DNA of 64,000 bases, taken from positions 20,557,501-20,621,500 of the forward strand of contig NC_052474.1 of assembly GCF_009730915.1 (NCBI RefSeq), written 5' to 3'. This DNA is from Dioscorea cayenensis subsp. rotundata. Its lineage: Eukaryota > Streptophyta > Magnoliopsida > Dioscoreales > Dioscoreaceae. The notes below the pieces were generated by a model that made no database searches, was not told the origin of the DNA, and saw only the letters and a program-made list of their open reading frames with translations. This document shows positions 47,169 to 58,975 of the stretch, piece by piece. Within the stretch, counting starts at the first letter, position 1. Every line of letters begins with the position of its first letter. Made by a program: the position numbers and the translations under genes.

Positions 47169-50100
47169 ATGCAGAGATCACGTAAAGCTCTTCTGCAAAG
47201 AAGAGCTGTATCAGAGAAGAACTCTATCTCAGGGAGGGCGCGGTTATACAAAGTGTCTCTCTCACTGGTTCTTTTGTTGTGGGGGATTATCTTCCTCCTT
47301 AACTCTCTGATAAGCCATGGTAATGGTTATAAAGGTATGATTATTGATTTCTCATCTTTTGGCTTAATTTCTCTGTGTTTTTAGGTGAAGAAGACTATTT
47401 AAATCTCAATGTGAGTCTCTTGTTTCTATGGTTTTGATGCCTTCATTGGATAATTCTGAGCTTTAAATATCTCATAATCTCCCATTACTGCATAATCTAT
47501 GTTTTACTTTCTGATGTGATTATCAATTGCTACTGCAGCTACTACTTGTTTATCACATTTCATAGCATCCCTTATGGCTTTTTTGCAAGACTCATGTCAT
47601 AGCCATTTAAAGTACTGTTGATGTATTTATTGATTATTAATCCTACTACCACTTTTATATAAGCTTCATGTTTAGTCATTTAAATTATTTCCTTTGTTTT
47701 TGAGAAGCTATAATTTTTTCTCAAACCTATCATTAGGTGATTATTCCATAGTAAAAAGTACTAAGCAACATTTTCACTTTCTGAAAGTTGACTGGATAAA
47801 TAGGCCTCTAGGTTTTTCATGAATTACTGGGGAAGAACTAGTCACGCGATGTATGATATTGATCTTTATTGGCCTTCCCTCTTCAATGGCTTGCAGATGG
47901 CCTGGTTTCTGTGAGTGATGAATCTATCTGCCATGAAACTGACCCAGGTTCAAGTGAAGAGGTTCATGAACATGGAGTTCGATTAGCACCATCACATGCT
48001 TCTGATGAGAATGTTCATCAGAACTCCATATCCGGGAGTGAATCTGTGAAGCATCTTACAGACATTTCTGCTAAGGAAGACAATCAATTGTCAACAAATG
48101 GAGAAAAGCAGGCTGAAGAAAACTCTGAATTAAACCATAAGGCAGAGGATGGAACATTTTCACTAAACAACAAGGTGGAACCTCTAGCAAAGAATGAGAG
48201 AGTACCTCGTGTCGCGCCTCTGGGTCTTGATGAATTTAAAAGCCGAGCTATCACTCCAAAAGGAAAGCCCCAATCAAGCAAAGATGCTGTTGTGCACCGA
48301 GTGGAACCTGGGGGAAAAGAGTACAATTATGCATCTGCTAATAAGGGTGCAAAGGTCCTGGCTTTCAACAAGGAAGCTAAGGGTGCTTCCAATATCTTAG
48401 ACAAGGATAAAGACAAATATCTTCGGAATCCATGCTCAGCGGAGGAGAAATTTGTTGTCATTGAACTTTCAGAAGAGACCTTGGTAGACAGCATTGAGAT
48501 GGCGAACTTTGAGCATTATTCATCTAACTTGAAAGATTTTGAACTGTTGGGCAGTTTGGTTTATCCGACAGATAACTGGACAGAGATAGGGAATTTTACA
48601 GCAGGAAATGTAAAACATGCACAGAGGTTTTCTCTTCAGGAGCCTAACTGGGCAAGATATCTGAAACTGAATTTGCTTAGTCATTATGGTGCGGAGTTCT
48701 ACTGTACATTAAGTGTGGTAGAAGTGTATGGTGTGGATGCTGTTGAGAGGATGTTGGAGGACTTGATCTCAGCACAGAAAAACCATTTGGAACCTGAAGA
48801 ACACAACAAAGAACAAACAGCAGTGCAAGAACCTTCTGATGGTGGGGTTGATCTTGACCAGGAACGTGAGAGTGCAATAGATTCTGAGGCACAAGGTGAC
48901 AGTGTGAAGCTAAAACAAGAGGCTCGGAGAAATAATGTGCCTGATCCAACTTTAGAGTCAAAGCCACCCCAAGTTGGAAGGATGCCTGCGGACACTGTTC
49001 TCAAGATACTAATGCAGAAGGTGCAATCTCTTGATGTGAATTTCTCAGTTTTGGAGAGGTACCTCGACGAATTGAATGGTAGATATGGCCGCATATTTAA
49101 AGATTTTGATGATGATATTGCTAATAAGGATAAGCTTTTGGAGAAGATCATATTGGATATAAAGAATCTTGAAAGCCAAAGAGATGTGTTTGTAAGTATT
49201 ACCTTTTAGATCTTTGTTGATTTGGTGCCAAGGTTTTTATATTTTCTTCAATCTTCATTTTTCTTGTTTTCAGGCCAGTGATATAGGAGAGCTCCTCTCA
49301 TGGAAAACTAAGGCTTCCTCGCAATTGGAGCAGTTAATCAAGGATAATTCCATTCTCAGGTTTTATTCATTTGTTATCTTGTTTGATTATCAGTTAAGCT
49401 TTTGTGAAATAGTCCAATATCTAAGTCTATATATAAAGTTAGAGGTTATTACACATAAGTGACATTAGCATGCTTTGTTAGCATGGAAGTTTTGAACTTT
49501 GCAGTCTGCAGAATGCACTCTCACCTGATTGAGATCTAAAAATTTATGCAGTAGCCAATTTTATGAAGAACAGAACTGTTAATATTGTATTAACATGAAG
49601 TACATTCACTTCATCAGTGGTTTCATCTTACTATGCACTGCTGCAAGACTGACCAATGGTCTGAAACTTCCCTATACCCTAAATTTCTAAACCCTAAAAC
49701 ATGCATGCATGTGTGCACACATGGATCTCTCTCTCTAGATATAGATCTGTATATATATATACAGATATTTGAAAATGGGTTATAGGCTTATGGCCCCTAC
49801 TGGTCCATAAAATTTAAGTTGTTCATTTTGGCCCTTGAACTACATAAATATTTTCGCATCCAACTTAGCAGTTGACGTGTCTGGACATGTGGCACATTTG
49901 TGTGAATCTACATCAGATAAATGATTCAAAATAAATATCTTTCTTACTGGTCAAAATGAACAATGACCCAAACTCTAGAGGTCACTGGTAGTTGTAATCC
50001 ATTTTAAAATTCACATAAATCTATTGACAGATATATGTGTTCATTATGTTAGAATTTGTATATATTTGGTGGCTGAATAATGACATTGGTGCCTTCAATG

Positions 50101-50332
50101 CAGATCGGAGTTTAAGAAGCTTCATGATCATCATGTTGACGTGGAGAACAAGATCCTTGCGGTAATATTTATGAGTTTTGTCTTTGGTTGTTTAGCAGCT
50201 GCAAAATTGTTTATGGGTTTGTTATTGAGAATCTACAGAATACATAATTCTGATAAATTTTGTCAAAATAACTCTGCTTGGCTTGTGTTGTTGCTGAGCA
50301 GTGTCATTATAGCAATTATCCTTGCATTATAA
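47169..50332 (+). CDS. Mid-SUN domain protein (SUN3/4/5-like), 591 aa, four coding exons
   Basis: Plant mid-SUN proteins sit in the nuclear envelope and ER and help tether and position nuclei. Coding exons: 47169-47334, 47897-49191, 49274-49359 and 50104-50332 (1776 bp). Introns have GT-AG ends and phases agree. Residues 28-49 form the first membrane segment ([18 protein letters not shown]). Residues 56-185 are acidic and unstructured. The SUN domain spans about 190-336 ([48 protein letters not shown]). A coiled coil follows at about 420-535. Two more hydrophobic segments close the protein (536-557, [17 protein letters not shown]; 575-591, [17 protein letters not shown]). This TM-SUN-coil-TM-TM layout defines the mid-SUN class and separates it from C-terminal SUN1/2. 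In the last exon a GTAATA sits at 50162, but reading on gives the expected membrane segments, so no intron is called there. Confidence 0.92.
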
Positions 50333-52740
50333 TAGTTACATGTATTGAGTTTGAGAAATTATTATATTGCGGCAAGTTATACAATGTTGGAGAAATTATT
50401 TTTCGAGGCTTCTGTGTACTGAGTATTTTGTATGGCCAACATCAAACCGGGAGATGGAAAATCCAAACTGCAAACTTTTTGCAATTTGAAGATTGGTTTG
50501 AGAATTGGGTAATTCCAGGTTGCTATCGTCTCAAATACTAAGAACACCTTTCATGATTATATATGTTTTGTTCCGAAAATTTGCAAGAATTGGTTTGTTT
50601 GAATTTCAAGCAGGAGCAGGCATGGTTGGTTTTTGGTGAAAAAGCTGTTTTCAAGCTTCTCTTTCTGGTATGCTATGTATCATAATATATGCTCATTTAG
50701 AGGTATGATTTACTTCTAATCCCAATGACATATTACATCAGAGTGATTTTGAACCATTTACAGATGATTATTTATTTATTTATTTACTTATTATTATTAT
50801 TTCTTGATATGTCTGTATTGGGTGTCATTTCTGCAGTATTATTTGGTCAGCAAAGGTAAATCGATTTCTTTCGGCATCATTTAGCAATATCTAAACTGTA
50901 TATGAATTTGCAGTTCGAGCATTAGTTCGGGAATCATAAAATAAATGTCAGTAGAATTTAATTTTTCTCTTTGACTATATATGTAAAATTTTATTTGGCT
51001 TTTAACCTATCAGTTTTTTGGAGTGAGATACTAAGCTCTACAAAGTGTATTTTTTTTTCCATTGATGTTTTTTACATGCACAAAGATTAGAATTTAAAAA
51101 TCGCTTATTTAAGTGACTTGAGTTTTTACCATTTGCATCAAATTCAGTTGGTGACTATATATATGTAAATTTTGCAGAAATGATCTTGCTTGTTTAAATT
51201 TCAAAGAGGAGCAAATTTTTTTTTTTTTGATAGGACATCAAATGATGGTTCATTTTTATTTTGGGGTTAAATTTTAATTTGAATCAAAATAATTATTTAA
51301 TTTTAATTTTGTTTCACTTGGTGGTTACCCGAGAAATTTTGGTTTATTTTTGATGATTTGAAGTTAGAAATTTTTTTCAGAATGTGAGATCGAATTGTTA
51401 ATTGAGCGGACAATGTGTCATGCATGTGATGATGGAGAATTTTTGACATTTATATCATAAAAATGGGTTGTTAATCTTTCGGGTAATCACATAGTAAAAC
51501 CATAGGTTGAAGATTACGAGACGTTTAGAATTCGAATAAGATCATTCTCTTTTTTCTTTTTAATTCATTAAAATGGGTTGTTGGATCCATTAATCAAATA
51601 AAATAAAATAGATTATATCCTATGATGAGATCCAATCAAGAATTTCATTATATCCCTCTTCCTTCTAAAATCATTATCGGTTTTAGCGTCAGCATATTGT
51701 TTGAGCTCGGTGGAAACAAAATTCTTTTCCTCATGATCACTATAGAGCTGAGAGAAAGAATATATGTCGGGTCCAGACACTTGTATCAGAATGGCCTCTT
51801 CGGGAGAACACAATGACCTCCCAGGCCAGATCTTTCATGACACGTCAGCCACCACGGCAACAGCAAGAAGAGCAGTCCGCTCCGCAAGAAGTACCACAAA
51901 CAGTACGAAAAGCGATCCCTGTCATATGTTGGGTAATTATTTTGATTCAAATTGAAGTTTGGACTTCATAATGAAGAAAAAAAAAAAATTCTCGGATAAT
52001 TATTTTATTTATTTATTTATTATCTATTTATCATTAGATTTGGAATCAAGGAATGATTTATTGAAGAAGGCATGTGATGACATTCAGGGAATGTTCTCGG
52101 ACGGGAGAATAATTTATTTAGTGTGGATTGGTTAGTAAATTTTCATGTGCATTAATCCAGAATAAACTACTCCGTAAAAGAAGGTTTTTTTTTTACCCCA
52201 CACATTTTTTAATGTGTTGTTGGTGCTTGGATTAAATATTCAAATTTTAGAAGAATAATTATAAATAAATTTGTGATAGTCTGCAATTAAAATTTTCTAG
52301 GACTAATTAATTTTAAAATTACCCAAATTACACATTTGTGCTTTCATGTAAACCTCTTAAGTTTTTTCTTAAAGTAATTTTTATTATTTTTTTTGCTTTT
52401 TAATCATTTCTAAAATAAGTTTATACTTTACAAAGGTGAGCTCTTGCATATTAAACTTCAAAATTAATAATTTTTTTTATAAAAATTATATATATACTAA
52501 ATATCATCTCCAAACATCTATAGATAATAAAAAATAAAAGAGATGAGTAAGATTAGAGTTTAGAGAGCGAGATATGTAGATAAAATAAAAGTAAAAGAGA
52601 GAATATAAAAAAAACTACAGAGGTAAGGGTGAAAAGAGAGGGTTGCTAGGCAACAATAACAAGGTTAAGGGTTATAACTGTTTACCTCACTGTTTATTAC
52701 ATTGTTTGATGAACATTGTTTATGTTATTATTTACATGAA
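50333..52740. other. 3' flank of the SUN gene and spacer
   Basis: The 3' untranslated region probably extends a few hundred bases. At 51740-51935 there is a less AT-rich patch with open frames containing Gln/Arg-rich coding (RQPPRQQQEEQSAPQEVPQT, about 51844-51905), reminiscent of a retroelement gag tail but not assignable. Confidence 0.45.
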
Positions 52741-52782
52741 TGGAAGAACATTAATGGATAGGGATGGCAATGGACATTAATG

Positions 52783-53888
52783 GATAGGGATGGTAACGGG
52801 GAGAGTATAAGTAAGGTATGCCAGAACTCTTATCATACTCGTAATCTCTATCCCTATATCCGTACATTTATTCGTATTCTCCAAAGTAAAAAAAAAATCG
52901 TATCCTTACTCACAAGGAACAGTATACCCGCAGGGTATCAGTTTTTTCGCTATTCAAATTATCGAATTAAATTTAAATTTAAATAACAACAACAACTAGA
53001 ACAATAATAATAATCCATTACAATACAATATTTAAATACATGTCCATAAATTCAAAATTAGAAGTTGATACATATTTATTTATCTTAAATTATATAATCA
53101 CATTAAAATTTTATGTAACAAATTGATTTTTATTGGCATCTATTTAGGACTCAACAATAATTTTACCTTTTTTGTTTATATTTTAACTATTTTGGTTTTT
53201 GATTTACATTTTTTCATATATTTACTATTTATATTTTATATAGTTTCAAAATTTTTTAAATGTCTAATGAGATTTTGAATTGAAATGCAATTATAAATTA
53301 AGTAATTCTCATAAATTTGTAAATTAATTGATTAATTTATATATCCAATTAATTTTTTATTAGCATCTTAGTTTTTGAGGATGTTCTTATAATTTATCAA
53401 ATATATTATTATGACATTATTTTTTTCTATTTAGTTTTATAATGTTTAATTTTTTAATTTAATTATAATTTTTAATATATATCTAAAATTTAATTTTGAT
53501 AATATTATGCTCAATCAAATATAAATATAAAAATTAAATAAAATTTAAAATAATATATTAAGAGAAAATTTAAAATATTATTTTCAAATTAAGCACCATG
53601 AAAATAAATCTTGGGTAAATTGTGGGTAAATGTTTAGCTTAATAAAAAAATTATATATATATATGAGGATAAAGGTACGTATACAAGTAAAATCCTGTAC
53701 CTTTTTCAACGGGTAAGAGTACAGTTAGGACAGGGGCATATTCTTACCTGATCCGTATTCGCTCAAAAAAATAACGGTTAACATCCATACCCGTACTCAT
53801 ATCTAGTCAAAGAAAATAATACCTATTTTTGATCAAATATAAGTACAGATATAAATATACCCGCTGAATAGGTTACAGATTACCACCT
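52783..53888. mobile_element. Probable hAT-like element (GGGATGGTAACGGG family)
   Basis: The left end is TAGGGATGGTAACGGGGAG and the right end (inverted) is CAGAGGTGGTAATCTG. Sub-terminal sequences on both sides are rich in GTATAAG/ATACCCG/GGGTA words, a pattern seen in plant repeats ending in GGGATGGCAA-CGGG. Interior AT-rich, no coding. Target duplication is unclear (ATTAATGG on the left against ACTAGTGA on the right). A 26 bp direct duplication (ACATTAATGGATAGGGATGG) at 52747-52792 overlaps the left end. Confidence 0.45.
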
Positions 53889-53889
53889 C

Positions 53890-55506
53890 TGACTAGTGAC
53901 CAGCAAAATCGAGCCACCGATCAAACATTTGTAGAATTGTAATCTGTGTGCAGGCGATCCTTGGAACATGAAATCAGTGCGCGTGATGCTTAATGATCAC
54001 ACGATAGATTAAGGTAGGTGCACATGAACGCTAGTGGCCTACAAATTAAAGCAATAAAATAACTTTAAATTAAATGGAAGACAAGGCACTGCAGAATGCA
54101 CTAGTTTTTATATTTGTTTATATTTAGTTGGAATATGATATTTATATTTCAAAATTTAGGAATATTATTTTTTTAGCATTATATATTTATTTATTTTATA
54201 AAATCATCATAACCTGCACAAAAGGGAAAAGAAGGAAAGGGGTTTTTTTATTTGTCACTCCCTTGAAATATAGGGGAATTAATTGCCAACTTCTCATTCT
54301 TTTAGGAATATTCTTTTAGTTTTATTTAGTTTACTTGCCACCTTTGATGTAATATTTTAAATTTGAGTTATAGTATGATGACATTGTAGTTTTTAATATA
54401 ATTTTAATTTTATAATGTATAAAATACATATGTAATTGGTTTCATTGGAGAAATTATGGGGTATTTTTATTTAAAAATATAGAGATATGTAAATAATTTT
54501 AATTAAAATATAGTATTTTTAAAAATAAAATGTATTATCTGATTTTATATAAATATTGAATCATATATATTATAAAGAAAATCTATAAAAAAAGGCATTT
54601 TAAGTATTTTATAACCAGAATCAACACTTTAAAAATAGATACAGCCACATACAGAGATGGCCTATAAACTATAATTTTACTCACATTAAAAAAATAAATC
54701 GTTCCTATGTAAATAACGTTTTAGAGAAAAAAAACTGTTATTTTGAGTATTTTTTCAACTATATTTTTGCTTTAATAAAAGCTTTCATAATTCTTAATTA
54801 ACTTATACTTTTTAAGAAAAGAAATTAATATCAAAAGAATTATTATAATATACAACCCTCTCCGTCCTATTACAATTATATACTTCTCGAAATATATCCT
54901 AATTTATATGTCCATATATTTAATTTAAATATTAATTTTTAAATTTAATTTTACTAATTTTTTAAAATATTTATTATTATTATTATTATGATTATTATTA
55001 TTTTAAATATACAACTTTAATGATAGAAAGAGAAAGAGGTAAAATAAGAAATTGATAAAAAATTTAATTCTAACTGCATTTGTTATTGACCGTTTAAAAA
55101 TATTTTTCATTAAAAAGTATTTTAATTAAAAAAAATTAAGTAATTAAAATGTTGGGTGTGCTTGTGACTAATGAGGTGTTAATGTTTGACTATTCCTCAG
55201 ATGTGTTTCATGTGGCCTTGATGTTGGCTGCTAATATATATATATATATATATAAATTTTTAAATCAATTAAAATTTAATCTATCCTGTGATTCAGACTT
55301 TGAAATACATGATGTGTTATATATATGTTTGACTTCCGCATGGTTAATGCCCATCATATTTAAATATTTATAATCTTGGCTTTTAAAAAAATTTGACTAA
55401 AAAGTTTTCCCGGGATATATTTGCGTTTAATTGGTGAATTAGAGTATAAATTTGATTGTTTGAAAAATAATTTAGATTTTTTTTTATATGAATGAATATT
55501 TTTTAA
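53890..55506. other. AT-rich spacer
   Basis: No gene seen. ATT runs at 54971-54990 and a TA microsatellite at 55235-55253. Confidence 0.6.
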
Positions 55507-55704
55507 TTAATTAATGGGAAAATTACTGTTTACCCCTCGATAATTTCAAAACTTCCCAAATGCTGTGAGTTTTTGCATACCTCGGACAACCCTTCCTTTA
55601 TTGTTTCACTCCTTTTTACCCCTGCGTTATGAAATTCCATCATTGCTCTTAAACCTTTTTGCATACATTTTTTCATTCTTTTTGCATTTTACTTTTTGCA
55701 TGTA

Positions 55705-55870
55705 CTCATTTCTTAAACGAGAGTTTCATTTTTTAAACATAGAACTCATTTCTTAAACAGAGAGTTCATTTCTTAAACAGAAACCTCATTTCTTAAACAA
55801 AAAACTCATTTCTTAAACAGAAACCTCATTTTTTTAAACATAAAACTCATTTTTTAAACAAAAACATTAA
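55705..55870. repeat. Minisatellite array, left block (~8 copies of 21-23 bp)
   Basis: The unit is close to ACTCATTTCTTAAACAGAAA, alternating with ACCTCATTTTTTTAAACA. Three or four more copies occur inside each half of the tandem module (56045-56125 and 56728-56797). Confidence 0.85.
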
Positions 55871-55944
55871 TATTTAAACGAGAAAAAATATTTACATGAT
55901 AAATTAATCCTGGATATAAAACCAATTAATCTTGGCCACTCGTA

Positions 55945-57296
55945 CATATTTAAATAGAAACAACGATATTTAAGCACTTTTTTTAAAGCGTAAACGCAAT
56001 ATATTAAACGAAACATCGATAGTTAAACAAAGACAAACAAGCATATAAGCGTAGAACTCATTTCTTAAACAGAGAGCTTTATTTTTTTAAACAAAGACCT
56101 CATTTTTTAAACGAAACCCTCATTGAGTAGGGGACATTGAGTATCTCATCGTCACGATCTCGCGTGAACGCTCAGGGTCTCGAGCTCCGGATCCGGCGAG
56201 CGATCTCGAGGTGGCATGCTCGTGTGGGGTCTTAAAGGAGAAATCTTTATTTGGCGCTGGCTATCCCGGTCTGGCGACGCTCCTCGGCATCGGAGTGGTG
56301 AGGTCTTCGATGGCGACGCTCGGATAAGACGGGCCGAACTTGAACGGAACTATTCTCGATCGCGGAGACCGCAACATGGATAGCAATAGGGTTAGGGTTA
56401 GGGGATCATTCCGGGGTTTGGATCCATGGTGCCTAAGTCGCGACGTGAACGGAGGGAGGAAGCGGTGCTCGACTGAGGGTTCGATCTCGCCGTCTTCGTC
56501 TTCATCTTCATCGCCTTCCCCTGCTGTCGACCCTCATCTCTTTCATCTTCTTCATGCCGCCGACCTCGGGAAGACCGCATGCTCCTCGTCGTCGAGCGAA
56601 GGCATCAAAAGGTTGCACTCGCATATTTAAATAGAAACAACGATATTTAAGCACTTTTTTAAACGTAAACGCAATATATTAAACAGAAACATCGATAGTT
56701 AAACAAAGACAAACAAGCATATAAACAGAGAACTCATTTCTTAAACAGAGAACTCATTTCTTAAACAGAGAGCTTATTTTTTAAACAGAGACCTCATTGA
56801 GTAGGGACATTGAGTATCTCATCGTCAGCGATCTCGCGAACGCTGAGTCTCTGAGCTCCGGATCCGGCGAGCGATCTCGAAGGTGGCCCTGCTCATGTGG
56901 GGTCTTAAAGGAGAAATCTTTATCGGCGTATGGCGATCCGGTTGGCGACGCTCCTCGGCGCTCGGAGTGGTGAGGTCTTCGATGGCGACGCTCGGATAAG
57001 ACGGGTCGAACTCGAACGGAACCATTCTCGATCGCGGAGACCGCAACATGGATAGCAATAGGGTTAGGGGTTAGGGATCATTCCGGGTTTTGGATCCATG
57101 GCGCCTAAGTCGCGATGTGAACGGAGGGAGGAAGCGGCGCCGATGAGGGTTCGATCTCGCCGTCTTCGCCTCGCCTTCATCGCCTTCCCCGCCGTCGACC
57201 TCATCTCTTTCATCTTCTTCGTCGCCGACCTCGGGAAGACCGCGATGCTCCTCGTCGTCGAGCGAAGCGCATCGAAAGGTTGCACCTTTTTCTCGA
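55945..57296. repeat. Tandem duplication of a ~677 bp module with GC-rich core
   Basis: Copy 1 is 55945-56621 and copy 2 is 56622-57296. Each begins CATATTTAAATAGAAACAAC, passes minisatellite copies, then a GC-rich core beginning GACATTGAGTATCTCATCGTC (56133 and 56806) and ending AAGGTTGCAC. Both cores contain GGATAAGACGGG, GGATCATTCCGGG, GGTTCGATCTCGCCGTCTTC and GACCTCGGGAAGACCGC. Indels of one to a few bases put the copies in different frames. Confidence 0.88.
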
Positions 57297-57300
57297 ACAT
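57098..57300 (+). pseudogene. Possible captured exon in the GC-rich module (copy 2)
   Basis: From ATG at 57098 the frame reads MAPKSRCERREEAAPMRVRS and continues through a hydrophobic segment around PAVDLISFIFFVADLGKTAM. I recognise no family. The minus strand is also open (57058-56825, with FEFDPSYPSVAIEDLTTPSA). Copy 1 has frameshifts in both. Base composition differs sharply from the surroundings, as expected of DNA captured from a gene. Which strand, if any, was coding in the source is unknown. Confidence 0.35.
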
Positions 57301-57409
57301 GAAATCCCATTTTTTTCATGCAGTACGGATCGTGATTGTGAGCCGCATGCTTTGTCTCACTCGCCCAAATCAACCTGCAATAAAGAGATTTTTGGGGTGA
57401 TAAATACAC

Positions 57410-57690
57410 CACAAAAACTCATTTCTAAACAGAGACCTCATTTTTTTAAACAAAACCCTCATTTCTTAAAAGCAAAAACTCATTTCTTAAACAGAGACCT
57501 CATTTTTTTAAACGTAAAACCTCTTTTCTTAAAATGTAAAACTCATTTCTTAAACGAAAAACTCAATTTTTTTAAACAAAAACTCATTTTTTTAAATAGA
57601 AAACTCATTTTTTTAAACAGAAACTCATTTTTTTAAAATGTAACCTCATACCCTCATATTTTTAAATGAAAGCTTCATTTTCAAATAGAA
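57410..57690. repeat. Minisatellite array, right block (~12 copies)
   Basis: Same 21-23 bp unit as the left block (ACTCATTTTTTTAAACAGAA and variants). It yields a long repetitive open frame (FLNxKLxFLN pattern) that is not a credible protein. Confidence 0.85.
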
Positions 57691-58261
57691 ACTCATAGTA
57701 CCCAAGGGCATTATAGTCAAAACCACCGTCACACTTGCCATAACTTCCCATGCAAGGGACAATTTCGTCCAAAAAAATTCCAAATTAACTCTATCAATCA
57801 CTATTAGATGTTTGGGGGTTTTAAAAAAATCATCAGATTCAAAAGGAAGGGGTTTTTGAGGAGTCGCAAAAACTAATCGTGTTTTTGGCAATATTGCAAA
57901 CTTACAAGGTGTTTTTGGCAATTTCCACTTAATTAAAACTAGATATTTTAGACTCATTTTTTTTATTTTTTATTTACTTTATAAGGACAAGCATTTATTA
58001 ATTATCAATATTAATATTTTTTTAAAAATATATAGTAATTAATTTATATAACAAATTTTAAAAATAATTTAAGATTGTTTATTTGGAATTTTTTGCAAAA
58101 TTTCTCACTATTTTTAAATTATAATAAAAACTCGTTGCTTTGATTGCTCTAAAATATTATAAAAATTATAATAATATATAATATTATTAAATTTAGATCT
58201 ATATTAGAAAAACATAATTACCACTTTAATTTTTAAAAAAATAATTTTCTAAATTAAAAAA

Positions 58262-58400
58262 AATTCCTTGTGGTATCTACCAGCACTGTGATCGAGTGGT
58301 CTCAAGCTCAAGGCACTCAACTCGTAATGCATAGCGTACTCTGTAGGAAGTTTGTGTAAAGAGCACTTCTTCCCTTCTAGAGTTGCATAATAGAGGATTT
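58262..58400 (+). repeat. Possible SINE relic
   Basis: GTGATCGAGTGGTCTCAAGC resembles the A box of Ser/Leu tRNA-derived elements. It is followed by CTCAACTCGTAATGC and, after about 90 bp, a T-rich tail. No good B box is visible, so this is tentative. Confidence 0.3.
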
Positions 58401-58540
58401 ATTTTTTTAAATAGTTTATAAACCACCGTAAAACAACTGGTTTGTGGATTTGGAGGGAGGGAGAAGGGGCTGAGGAGTATTTTCTCTCTTTTCAGGGTTG
58501 TATAACTCCTACCTATCCCTTGATTAACAACACATATCGC

Positions 58541-58542
<2 letters not shown>

Positions 58543-58585
<43 letters not shown>
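58543..58585. repeat. AAT microsatellite
   Basis: About 13 ATA/TAA units, about 390 bp upstream of the F-box start codon. Confidence 0.9.
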
Positions 58586-58587
<2 letters not shown>

Positions 58588-58975
58588 GACTCCCGTCAAC
58601 TTAATCACAATGCTAATATATAAATTATCACAACCCGTTAGCAAGTTCATAAAGCATCTTCACGCGGGATTCCATTTGTCTCCCAACCTTTGCTTCATTA
58701 TTAATTTATTCATCATAAATAATAATAAAAAAACACCAAAGTCCTCCAAACATGCATGTCTTTCCCCAATTAACAAAAAGACTTAACGGATCCAATCAAA
58801 AGATCCGAAATAACAAAGACGGACCCGCTAAGCAACCTCTTTAACTTTATCCGTCGGCGTAGACGCTTTTCCCACGCCTCATTGCGTGCAAGCCATCAAA
58901 CCATTTCCGTTTTCCAAAAGCGTTTTCATTCTCAATATAAACTTCATTCTCATTCCAAACCATTCTCATTCCAAA

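Larger units (their letters stand above)
55507..57936. mobile_element. Composite cassette, candidate Mutator-like carrier of captured DNA
   Basis: Within AT-rich DNA this block is built as: left edge TGGGAAAATTACTGTTTACCCC (55515), minisatellite array, a GC-rich module duplicated in tandem, minisatellite array, right edge with the inverted GTGGAAATTGCCAAAAACACC (ending 57928). The 8 bp TTAATTAA lies directly outside both edges (55507-55514 and 57929-57936). The edges resemble the GGGAAATT-AAACACCC-type ends of plant Mutator-like elements that carry gene fragments, but they agree only loosely with each other, and the flanking word is low complexity. Treat the element boundaries as a hypothesis; the internal repeat structure is certain. 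Confidence 0.45.

Noticed and set aside
48677..49151. Antisense open frames of 96 and 150 codons opposite the SUN exon
   Set aside because: They are shadows of the strongly supported SUN coding exon.
56385..56402. Telomere-like GGGTTAGGGTTAGGGG word (also near 34184 and 57059)
   Set aside because: Only two to three units, not the plant TTTAGGG repeat in long array. No evidence of an internal telomere.
57280..57636. 118-codon open frame with FLNxKLxFLN repeats
   Set aside because: It is the minisatellite read in one frame; the pattern follows the DNA repeat, not a protein family.
55705..57690. CRISPR-like regular repeat array
   Set aside because: The unit is a degenerate 21-23 bp tandem minisatellite without unique spacers, in plant nuclear DNA.
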